Shown one piece after another: positions 1 to 9,600 of a stretch of DNA of 64,000 bases. Under the pieces are notes generated by a model, which did not search any database, had not been told where the DNA came from, and saw only the letters and a program-made list of their open reading frames with translations. Source of the DNA: Oryzias latipes (lineage: Eukaryota; Chordata; Actinopteri; Beloniformes; Adrianichthyidae); NCBI RefSeq assembly GCF_002234675.1, contig NC_019865.2, positions 32,596,612 to 32,660,611 on the forward strand, written 5' to 3'. The first letter of the stretch is position 1. Every line of letters starts with the position of its first letter. The translations under genes and the position numbers were made by a program.

Positions 1-88
1 CCATCCATCCATCCATCCATCCATCCATCCATCCATCCATCCATCCATCCATCCATGCATCCATCCATCCATCCATGCATCCATCCAT

Positions 89-120
<32 letters not shown>

Positions 121-375
121 GCATCCATCCATCTGTCCATGCATCCATCCATCTATCCAATCCATCCATGCATCCATCCATCCATCCATCCATCCATCCA
201 TCCATCCATCCATTCATCCATCCATCCATCCATCCATCCATCCATCCATCCATCCATCCATCCATCCATGCATCCATCCATCCATCCATCCATCCATCCA
301 TCCATCCATCCATCCATCCATCCATCCATTCATCCATTCATCCATCCATCCATCCATCCATCCATCCATTCATCC
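1..375. repeat. (ATCC)n microsatellite
   Basis: An almost uninterrupted ATCC tandem array with scattered substitutions (ATGC, GTCC, TTC) starts at the window edge. It is open in several frames and encodes repeating HPSI-type peptides, which are artefacts of the repeat. It probably lies in an intron of the kcnab gene whose last exon follows. The true left end is outside the window. Confidence 0.97.
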
Positions 376-450
376 AAGTTGTGTTTCATTTAAACAACAA
401 TTTAGTCTCAGTAGCAACTGGAGAACATGGCATGGCAGTGGGCAAGAATT

Positions 451-671
451 TTAACCCTTGTTCTATCTTAGATGACCCCCCCCCCCCCCCCCTTACATTG
501 ACGTGTTCTCCCTACCATAACAAAGGTGGATAAAGGTGGAAAGATTTCATGTAATCCATGGACACCAGTGAAGATCAAAAATAATTGAAGAAAAAAGGTT
601 CAGAGCACTGTCTAGTGGGTCTAGATGACCCAACTCCCAATGTTAAAGTGCCTAGGATAGCACAAGGGTTA
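451..671. mobile_element. MITE with TTAA-CCCTTGTG-type ends, copy 1
   Basis: The left end reads TTAACCCTTGTTCTATC and the right end reads GATAGCACAAGGGTTA, so the termini are inverted repeats. A second copy in the opposite orientation lies at 53743-53953, which shows that this is a dispersed unit. A run of about 17 C interrupts the left arm here. The TTAA at the ends suggests a piggyBac-type MITE, but no transposase is present and that assignment is inference. Confidence 0.75.
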
Positions 672-1538
672 CATATTGCAAACCTTTTTGGACACAAACA
701 AACAAACAAACTCCAACTGAACCTGAATCCAGAGAAAAGCTCATGGAGAAATCTTCCTCGCATGTTTGTCCTCATCATTACCTGACATAATGACAATCAG
801 AGTAACTGGTCATATACCTGCGGATATTAATAGCTTACTTCAACAAGAACAAAACATAAGGCAAGACGCTTTAAAAAGGTAGATTATTTAAAGTTGAAAT
901 CCAAACCCATGTAAAGGTTTCTTGAGTCTTCTAATAATCTCAGTCAAGGTCAGAAGCTGCATAATCATAAAGAAGACTGCTAACTTGACAAATGTTCAAA
1001 GGACAGTCACCCACACCCATCAAAGGTCAGCACAAAGAAATGTACGGACTGCTCTGCAGAGGTAGATGAGACACCAGACCCCACAATACAGATGACCTGA
1101 AGAAGCAACATTGGGCGTCCCTTCCACATCTGCAGAGCCACAGCATCCATGCCATGAAGCACTGATGCAGTCATTCATGCAAAAAGAGGCCCAACCAAGA
1201 AAAAATTGCAAAGACATAAATGTCGTTTTCAGAAACCTAACATTTGAGCTGGAAATGTTATTTTGTGGGTCTGATGGGATATTTTAAATTTCTGAGACAC
1301 AAAACTTTTGAATTTCACAATCTACTGGCTATAGTCATCAAAGTTACAATAAAGGAAAGGGCTTGAAATAATTGAATGCATGTGAAAGGATTCTATATAA
1401 AACATTATTTTCACTTTGAATTGGTTGTCAGAAAATATTGAACTTTTTTCACATAGTTGTAATTGTGACACCTGTATGCTCTCCAACGTCACCAGTTCCA
1501 GGCTTCCCTGCTGATCAGCTGCTCTGCTCCCTCCACAG
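672..1538. other. Probable kcnab intron, no other feature seen
   Basis: This stretch lies upstream of the kcnab acceptor at 1537-1538. I looked for the exon that should precede it, coding for the conserved segment before VLPKLS, and did not find it. It is therefore presumably left of the window. No recognisable repeat was found here. Confidence 0.5.
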
Positions 1539-1622
1539 GTCCTTCCAAAGCTGTCCGTGTCTGTCATAGCAGAGGTGGACAGCATCCTGAGAAACAAGCC
1601 CAGCAGTAAAAAGCAGATGTGA
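1539..1622 (+). CDS. kcnab: Kv channel beta subunit (aldo-keto reductase fold), C-terminal exon
   Basis: An acceptor (CTCCCTCCACAG) is followed by 28 codons ending in TGA. The peptide begins VLPKLSVSVIAEVDSILRNK and continues PSSKKQM. This matches the end of Kv-beta proteins, which read VLPK..., then EID(S/N)IL(G/R)NKPYSKK, and the exon starts at the same residue. Kv-beta subunits are cytoplasmic NADPH-binding proteins that assemble with Kv1 tetramers and change their inactivation and trafficking. The final tail differs from the usual DYRS, so the paralogue (1, 2 or 3) cannot be fixed; ILRNK resembles kcnab1. All other exons must lie left of the window. Family identification is firm for so short an exon because both motif and exon boundary agree. 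Confidence 0.8.
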   Translation, partial: VLPKLSVSVIAEVDSILRNKPSSKKQM

Positions 1623-1864
1623 TGAAGCACTCAACCCCCACGTCCTTCATTTAAGCTACTTTGAGCCACCGGTCGCATAAGCAGACGACCCTATGGAGCC
1701 CACACCCCCACCCACTCTCCCCAAAGTGGAGACTGCATGCAGCACCTTCAGAGGATCAGCATCACAGACCACAGATGGTGGGTGTGAAGGGATGACAGCT
1801 TTGTTTTTGGATACGTGGAAATGAATATAAACACTGTCTTTCTGCATTTTAGTGTGATTTTGTG

Positions 1865-1870
1865 AATAAA
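1865..1870 (+). promoter_or_regulatory. Candidate poly(A) signal of kcnab
   Basis: AATAAA lies 243 bases after the kcnab stop codon, on the same strand. It is the first canonical signal after the stop, so the 3' UTR may be about 260 bases. Confidence 0.5.
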
Positions 1871-3190
1871 AAAGATGTTTATGAGTCTGAGCGTCTCATT
1901 TCTATAGAAACTCAGTCAAGACATAAACTCTGTTCTTGCTGTAATGAAACTGGTTAAAAAAATGTTGCAGTCTTTTCCACGTGGCTCATAAAAGAAGGAC
2001 TTTTTCTGTTTTGGGAGGTCCTCATTTCAGGAGTTCTGGACCAGATCTGACCCTCTGCCTCAAAAACACGTGTTATAATATGCATATATGTATGACAAAT
2101 GTATGGATCGACTTGGAACTTGCTTACTTCTTTCTGCAACCACTTGGAGCTTGCTTGACGTGAAGTAAAGACTCGGACATGGAAGGGACTTGGACTCCTC
2201 CCTGGTTTGAGAGGCCACAGATCTTCAGCTGAACTCTCATTTGGACACAGTAAAAACTGAGGGTGTGCAGATGTCAACACTTTCATTCTGTGTTCTGCTG
2301 CAGAAAACAACACCATCATCCGTAACAACGGGTTTTTTCTGGACATGCTGCTTTCTGCTGCACATCTGTGGCGCTCCTTACAGAAGGAGGGAGGAGTTCT
2401 CTGCAGGAGATCAGCTGTTTCTTGGAATTTCTCCACCCACTTTGGAGAAATTCTGCCATGTGTGCCACCATCCCACCATCAGAGGCCCAAATCACTGTTT
2501 GGAAACCATAACAGGATCTGTTTCTGAAAGGTTTTTGTGATTTAAAATGGAAAACTGCAATCAGCAAATGTGGATCTTTTTTTTTTTATTTCTTCTTAAT
2601 CTCAAGACTAAATAAAGTCTTTTATGAACAAAGAAATAAGGTGACGACAGCGCTTCTGCCTTTTTTGAAAAGCTTTTCTTGTTTGTGTTTCCTGTTTGCA
2701 TTGTAATGGTAAATGGATTTGGCTGAACCAGCAGACGATCAGTCTGAACTACCTGCTCTGAAGTTTTCCTTACAGTCTTGTAAAAGGTGTCCAGCCCCTC
2801 CTCTCCTCCTCTTGTTCACTCATGAACTCTTCATCGTCCGTTGGACAAAGCTCTGCTTCCATCCAACATGTTAGGAAACTTAAGGCTTTTATTTGGTTAT
2901 AAAATTACACAGTCATGGCCCACCGTCATTCTTACCAAACATGAAAGCAAAAACAAATGTATTTATATAAAATATCCACATATAGAACCACCAGACCAAA
3001 GCTATTCCTTTTTTTTTACTGCCTCGAGGAAATGAGACCAGAAAAAGCCCCAGACCAGGAGTTTTTGCCCGCTGAACACAGGATATCATGAGTTAGAGTT
3101 AACTCTATGGCCTTTTCTAATTTGAATTTTTCTTCAGTGCTATTTAGCAAAACTCAGTCTTTATTCATGACCGCACTTTGTTCATTTTTA
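1871..3190. other. Intergenic, nothing recognised
   Basis: Short ORFs on both strands show no family resemblance and no codon pattern. A T-run lies at about 2577-2587. Confidence 0.4.
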
Positions 3191-3194
3191 ATGT

Positions 3195-3475
3195 TTTTTT
3201 AACTTGTCCTGTCCAACAGCTGGGCAGACAGATGAGAGCTGAGGGCCTCTTGTGTTGGACATATTTTACTTTAACAAGAGGGGTTATTAATCTTTAGACA
3301 AACCAAAGGTATGACTGAATAAACCTCTTTTGGAATCCAGGCCAGACTTTATTAATTATAATTGTATTTGAAAATCTTTTGTGTTGGACCGTACGGAAAA
3401 GGAAAGAAGGGAAGAAGAGAGAGGGACGTTAGAGAGAGAGGGGGGGGGGGGTTATGGGGGGGGGGGTGTAAAACC
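3195..3475 (-). mobile_element. 5'-truncated L1-like 3' tail
   Basis: Read on the - strand, this segment has a pyrimidine-rich tract (about 3475-3395), then A/T-rich DNA, then a block ending CAGCTGTTGGACAGGACAAG followed by TTAAAAAAAC. The same order and nearly the same terminal block occur at the 3' end of the full-length L1 at 49860-50100 (CAGCTGTTGGACAGAACAAG, then TTAAAAAG). I infer a short, dead-on-arrival L1 copy of that family or a close relative. Confidence 0.6.
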
Positions 3476-4750
3476 ATGAAGCAGCATAAGACAAGTTTCT
3501 GGATGTTTATCATTATGGTGAGGTTCAGATGTAATACAAATCTGGAAGGGGCGGGGCCTGCCCACAGACACACTGCAAAAATGTTCACATGTCAACATGT
3601 ACACAATACAGATAATGTTCACACGCATACTTATGCCTTCAGACCAACTAGTGTGAAATATTTCATTCAATCAGACAAACTATTAGTGCAAAGGTGAGCT
3701 AACACCTGTGCTCAGGTGAGTGTTTATGTTCTTCTAAAATGGATGGTTGAATGTGTAAAGATGTTAAACAGCACATTGTGATGTACAAACCCGTTCTCAT
3801 GACCGATGACTCCCCCAACATCCTCTAGGTGGTGCTGTCTGGTCACCAACTGGTCTCTGAACTGAGATATTGTCATCCATCAGTCCGTCCATCCAACCAT
3901 CTTTCTTTAATCTTCACTGAGAAGGCAGCCCCGCCCCTCCGGGGGCTGCAGGAAGACCCTTTCTGCTGTTTTTAATAAACAGGTTCTTTGGTTTACAAAG
4001 AAAAGTGGGAGTTTTGCTCACATAGACATTCCTCTCATTAATGAGGAAGATGAAGAAATATGAACAATTCAAAACAAAAAAAGATATAATTGTAAGTGAA
4101 TTTTTAGATTAAAATATTAAACTTGTGTTGTAGTTTGATGTTAAAACTTCCCATTTTTCTATTTGAAAGACAGCAGTCAGTGAGACAATGAAAAATGTGA
4201 AAGTTCTACAAAAAGGCATGTTTCAAAGTTAAAAGGGCTTCGACTGAGAGCGTCATCAGATTCTTCCAGATACACTAAATCTCACTTCCCTTCTCTTCCT
4301 GTTTGTGTCTGTATGTCTGCAGAAAATGTCTGTCCTGACAAACAGCAGCTTTTTAAAACCAATTCCTGAAAACATTCTGCTGAAGTTTGCCTGAAGGGTC
4401 AAAGGTCATCGTGACATCCGAGGTTCCTGTGCAGCAACAGAAGTCCAACCAAACACAGAACCTAAAGGAACTTTTGACTGGACTCCTCAAATGAAATCAA
4501 GTTGAAAAGAAAACCAGTGCCTTTCCTGCAAAAGAAAAGACTGACGAGCAAAGCAGGAGGCTTTTATCTCTTCTTCCATCAGCCAATCAAACCAATAAAC
4601 TTATGGATCAGGACCAGCAAAGGATCAGAGGAGCATTACACCCAACCTCTTCAAAAAGGTTCTACAGGAGCTAACATCCATTCTGAACCCGCTGAAGCCC
4701 TTTTGGGGTCAGTGAGATGCTGGAGCCGTCTCAGCCACTGTTGGGCAAAG
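3476..4750. other. Intergenic, nothing recognised
   Basis: No conserved ORF is present. A/T-rich stretches and short homopolymers are the only structure seen. Confidence 0.4.
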
Positions 4751-4850
4751 GCGGGGTTCACCATGGGCGGGTCAGGCGGGGCTCACCCTGGGCGGGTCAG
4801 GCGGGGTTCACCCTGGGCGGGTCAGGCGGGGTTCACCATGGGCGGGTCAC
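4751..4850. repeat. 25-bp minisatellite, four units
   Basis: Four head-to-tail copies of a 25-base unit start GCGGGGTTCACC and contain TGGGCGGGTCAG. The units begin at 4751, 4776, 4801 and 4826 and differ at only two positions. The unit is GC-rich and reads through as a repeated Gly-rich peptide that is very unlikely to be a protein. Confidence 0.95.
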
Positions 4851-6140
4851 AGTTCTCCACAGAGGAATTCGAGCTGACTGGACAAACGGAGCCTACATAG
4901 CTTCTCCTCCAAAAGCTGCTGGGATCCTGCTGGCTCCACAAGGACCACACAAGGAAACACAAGTGACACTTTAAATGGACTGCAGACCACTGACGGATCA
5001 GAACAAAATTCCACAGAAACGATCCCAAAGTGAGCAGACATCCGTCACTGCAGGTCACTAAGTGAACTCCCCTCATTTTAGAGCATCTATGGGCAAACAT
5101 GCAAAATGCAGACAGAAATCTGAGGCTGTGAAGCAGAAAAACATGAGGAAGCTCAACTTTTCTATAAAACAAACGTGTTCCAATGTTTCCTAAATAACGC
5201 ATCAGTTCTCCACAAAACAGACTGGAATGAAAGACACTTCAGAGTTCTGTAAGAACCTAAGAAAGGTAAAAGAATCCATCAGTGTGCTATGAAGGAATGC
5301 TTCAGCCAGTCTTGAAAGAGATTTTAAAGGACGAAGCGACAGACCAACTATACTTTCTTTTAAACACTTCAGTGATATAACCACAAGGGGGCACAATCCA
5401 CTGCCTTCATGTGTCAACAAGAGCATCTGCTGTCAAACATGAAAGTGTGTGGGGAGGATGAGGGTTAAAGGAGGCAGATGAGTCACCCCCTAAAGGGAGG
5501 ATCTGAAAGGTAAAGAAGTACTGATACACTTGGCTGTCATTGACAGACATGACAGGAAGTGGTCAACGCTTCTCTCACTGACCATCATAACAACGCCTTG
5601 TTCAGCGCAGCAGACGTGGTGAAGCAGCATGTGTGCTCAGGTTCTGCCTGAGCAGACCATCTTTACAGATCCCACCAGATGCCAGCATCACAGGACAGAC
5701 GTCTCCCACTCCTGAACACTGCAGAAGTCCTGTTTAGAAGGCACCACTCCTGCTCAGCCAAGGGTCTGGCTGGCAGAAGAACCGTGGAAACCTGAGGTCC
5801 ACGATGCGATGAGTCTGTCTGACCAGCTTACATCCACTGACTAGTTAACTAAAATGTACTTTCTTGGTAAACAGAGGAGAAAACACACAGTGTGTCTGCT
5901 CTGTAGAGCCTGCTGACCAGTTCATCAGGACACAGCAGAAGCTGACATGACCACGAGCTTTGTACTGGGAAGATCCCTTTGTGGGTTTTGGGAAGTTGCA
6001 GGAGTTTAAGGAATACACAAAGGTGTGTGAAGGCTTGGACAGACACACGGTGGAAAGGAGGCTGACGAGCAGCCCGTGTGAGCGCAGAACATCAGCCGGT
6101 TCTGCCACAGACACAGCCACACGCCGGGATTTATCTGCCG
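4851..6140. other. Intergenic, nothing recognised
   Basis: Short ORFs only. Its right part borders the 3' end of dedd. Confidence 0.4.
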
Positions 6141-6146
6141 TTTATT
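6141..6146 (-). promoter_or_regulatory. Candidate poly(A) signal of dedd
   Basis: TTTATT on the + strand is AATAAA on the - strand, about 460 bases after the dedd stop codon. It would give a 3' UTR of moderate length. Confidence 0.5.
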
Positions 6147-6606
6147 TGCTGAGCATCTAAATGTATTAAAAAGGTTCACTTTGTTTTCAGGTCAAATGTA
6201 CAGCAGTGGAAGATTCGGTTACACGAGAGCGACCCTCAGCGGCGCTCCGAGATCAAACATGAAAAGTTCAACCAAAGTCAGGACGAGCACATGTCAACAG
6301 AGGAGACCTTCAGGGAACAGGAGTGATTGGCCAATGCATGTGCACGAGGGTCTGCGATTGGCCGACGCCGTCAGTCACCAGGACACACGGACAGAGGAAG
6401 CAGGTAACGTCCTGAACACTGGTTCACTTTCATCTCAGAGCTGTTAACAAAATGAGGAGAGTTTGAAGAAAGAGGAAAAGAGTTTGACTGGAGTCGAACC
6501 CGTCCACTCTGCAGTTCACGTGTCCGTCCGGCTCCATCACTTGCTGGAGTCCTACACTTCCTTTCAGACAGCTTCTTCATATACTCCCCTCTGTCACAGT
6601 CAGGAA

Positions 6607-9600
6607 TTAGGACACAGCGTCCCGGCTGTCCACAGGGGGGCTCCCTCCACTGGCAACCAGGTTACAGAGCAGCTTGCGGCGTCCTGCCTGGTAGTCCTCC
6701 TCGTCGACGTTGACCAGCAGCTTGATGGCCTCGTGGCCCACAGCCTGCTTCAGGGAATCGGTGATGAAGACGCCTTTGAGCGCCTCCAGCAGCGAGCCGT
6801 TGATGTAGTCTCTCCAGAAGGCGTCCAGGTAGGTGAGTTCAGAGAACTTAATGTCACAGATGATGGAGCCCAGGTCTCTGGACTTCAGGATGGTGTTGGC
6901 CTGGTTGAAGCGCTCAAACTGTCTCTCCACCGCCTCCTGCTTGTTGGAGAAGACGTTTCCCTGAAGCGCTGACTCGTGCTGGCAGTACTCTGCACGAACC
7001 CGCAGTCGGATGTCTGAAACAAAAACCAGAACACGCCCAGTTACTCCAGAGAGTGGCATGGGGTTTCCACGGCAACAACATCTGCTCACAGTCAGCCAGC
7101 TAACTGACAGGCTGCAGTGTCAATCAATCAACCAGGATTTAGAAATGATGGTCATTACACCTGATCGGCCCCGCATGCATGTCTCCTATGGCCTGCTTTC
7201 ACCTCTGTGTTGGCGGTTTAATGAAAAGTTGACACAATGACACGGATGATGAGCTCACTGACTTTTGCTAACACGCCAAGAGAACAACCACGCTGAAGCT
7301 GCTCCTCAAAACACAAGGAACCAGCATGAGGATGGAGGATGGAGCTGCTTTAGAGGAGGGACATAAATAACTAAAGGAACTGAATGCAGGAAAAATCATT
7401 AACAAATGACCGTGCTGAGAAATAAACAAGACAAAGAAAAGAATAACAATGAATGAATGGTTTAGTAGACTTAAAGGGTTTCCCTCGTCTGGTGTGTCCC
7501 TCCTGTCCTGCAGCGTTCAGCAACATTCTCCCTGTTTCCATGGAGACGACGAACTGCACTTAAAAACTCTTTCACTAGGAAAATAAAGACTTTTCTTCTT
7601 GTTTGTCCTGTCCAGCAGCAAACAGTACACTTTTAGCATCCGGGTTCTGCTGCATCTGCACAAACTGCTGTGTTTTTGTACAAACACATGTTGTTTTATC
7701 AACTCTGAACTGGAGGAAAGACGGACGGAGGGATGCAGATGTGAAGAGAGATGGAGAGACGGAAGAGGGGAGGAAAGTGTCCTGCAGCTGCTGTGCATCA
7801 TCACCACCATCTTCATCACCACTATCATCATCATAATCACCCACACAAGAACAAACTGGTAAAAAGGAAACGGTTTCTGTCAATGTTTTCAGCGTCATGA
7901 CAGCTGTTCAACTTTTCTGCACAAACACACATCAGTGCAGATTCATTCAGACAACAAGGTCAGGCCTGAGGCTAACCCCACCCGCAGATTGAGCCGGTGT
8001 GTGACCTCGCGCTCTGCTGCAGCTCTGCTCCTCACGCTGAGGAGTCTGCCAAAAGCCGACTTTAGTTTTTACCACATGTCTGCTTCTCCCTGCAGTCTGA
8101 GGAGGGGTGACTTCTTTTCCGTTTGCCGTGCGTGGGAGGGGGAGGCGGTTTCGTCCGAGAAGGACCTACATGGGATCCCGAGGGGGGGCAGCAGATGACC
8201 GGCTGGGGGCCTAAGGGTGAGGGGAGAAGCGCCGTCAATCAAACAGTACAATAAACACAAACCCACCCAGGAGGTTGCAGGCTCCAGCGGACGCCACCTG
8301 CAGGCAGAAACAGACCCAACACAAACCTGGAGCTCGATGCAGCACAGAGTCCCGGCAGCGCTCGGCTCCTCTGGGTGAAATGTAGCGCACAGATGTCTCC
8401 TCCAGGTACTGGTCTACAGGATCTGGACAGACTGCAAACAGCAGCTCAATTAGTGTGAGGAGATGACCCATCATCACCCTGAAGGTCCTCAGCCAGGAGA
8501 AACTTTAGAATCCACCTGCTATTGCCTCCACAACCCCCCCCAAAGCACTCAGAATGAACACACTGAGCTGGTCAAGGGGGTGTTCGGTGATCTGCAGAAC
8601 TGCATCTGAATTTATGACCTTTAGAAGCTCTTCTCTACCTGTATTATTATTATTATGTCACATAATTGAATGGGTCATGTGTATAAAGACACCAGGCCAG
8701 ACCCTCAAACAGTCAACAGGCATCCGCTCCACCATGGCCAAGACCAGAGAGCTGTCTGAGAACACCAGGGACAAGTTTAGACCTGAACAAGACTGGAATT
8801 AGGCCTGCACAATATACCGCAAATTTATCGTTATCGCAATATCCAGCTCTGCAATATGCATATCGCAAAAGACGGCGAATATCGCTATAAATCGCAAATC
8901 CAAAATGTGTTAAAACAATCTTCTAGCAGCTTGAAGCATTTAACGAATCAAATAAATCCCTTTATGCTTTGACCAATCAGATGGACGCCTTCCCATTGTT
9001 GACCAATCAGATGGAGGCCTATTATGTTAACCCTGGTCCTGAAGAGCCTCAACCCTGCCTGTTTTCCAGCTCTCCTTAACCAGCTTGCTGTTGATTGGCT
9101 GACTCAAGTGATTTCACATCCTGATTGACTGAACACACCTGATTTTGGTTATCATTATCGAGCAGTCTAGGGAGAATTGGAAAACAGACAGGGTTGAGGC
9201 TCTTGAGGACCAGGGTTAGCCACCCTGACGTTTGTCCCCCATGTCGATGAGGGTCATTTGGAGTATAATTTTTAAACTGTTGCAATGAAATGGGAATTAT
9301 GTTTTTGTTTATTTTTCTATTTGTTTATTTACCGCAAATTTATCGTTATCGCAATATTGATCACTAATATCGCATATCGCAAGTTTTCCTCATATCGTGC
9401 AGCCCTAACTGGAATGAACCAATCTACACCAACAGCATGGAGAGAAGAGATCAACTGTATATTAGAGAAGAGAAGAAGATCAATGACAGTCTTCCTCCAC
9501 CTGGAGTTCCATCATTGGTTCCTGCTGGAACAACTGATCTGGAGAACATGAGGAAATAGTCCAGAGGAACTGGACAAAGACCAGAGGAGAGCTGGGACCA

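Noticed and set aside
1-375. Possible CRISPR or satellite array
   Set aside because: A four-base eukaryotic microsatellite without spacers; the host is a vertebrate.
55-533. Overlapping frames of His-Pro-Ser-Ile repeats
   Set aside because: They are translations of the ATCC microsatellite in all frames, not genes.
6463-6972. 169-codon frame on the + strand
   Set aside because: Antisense shadow of the last dedd exon.
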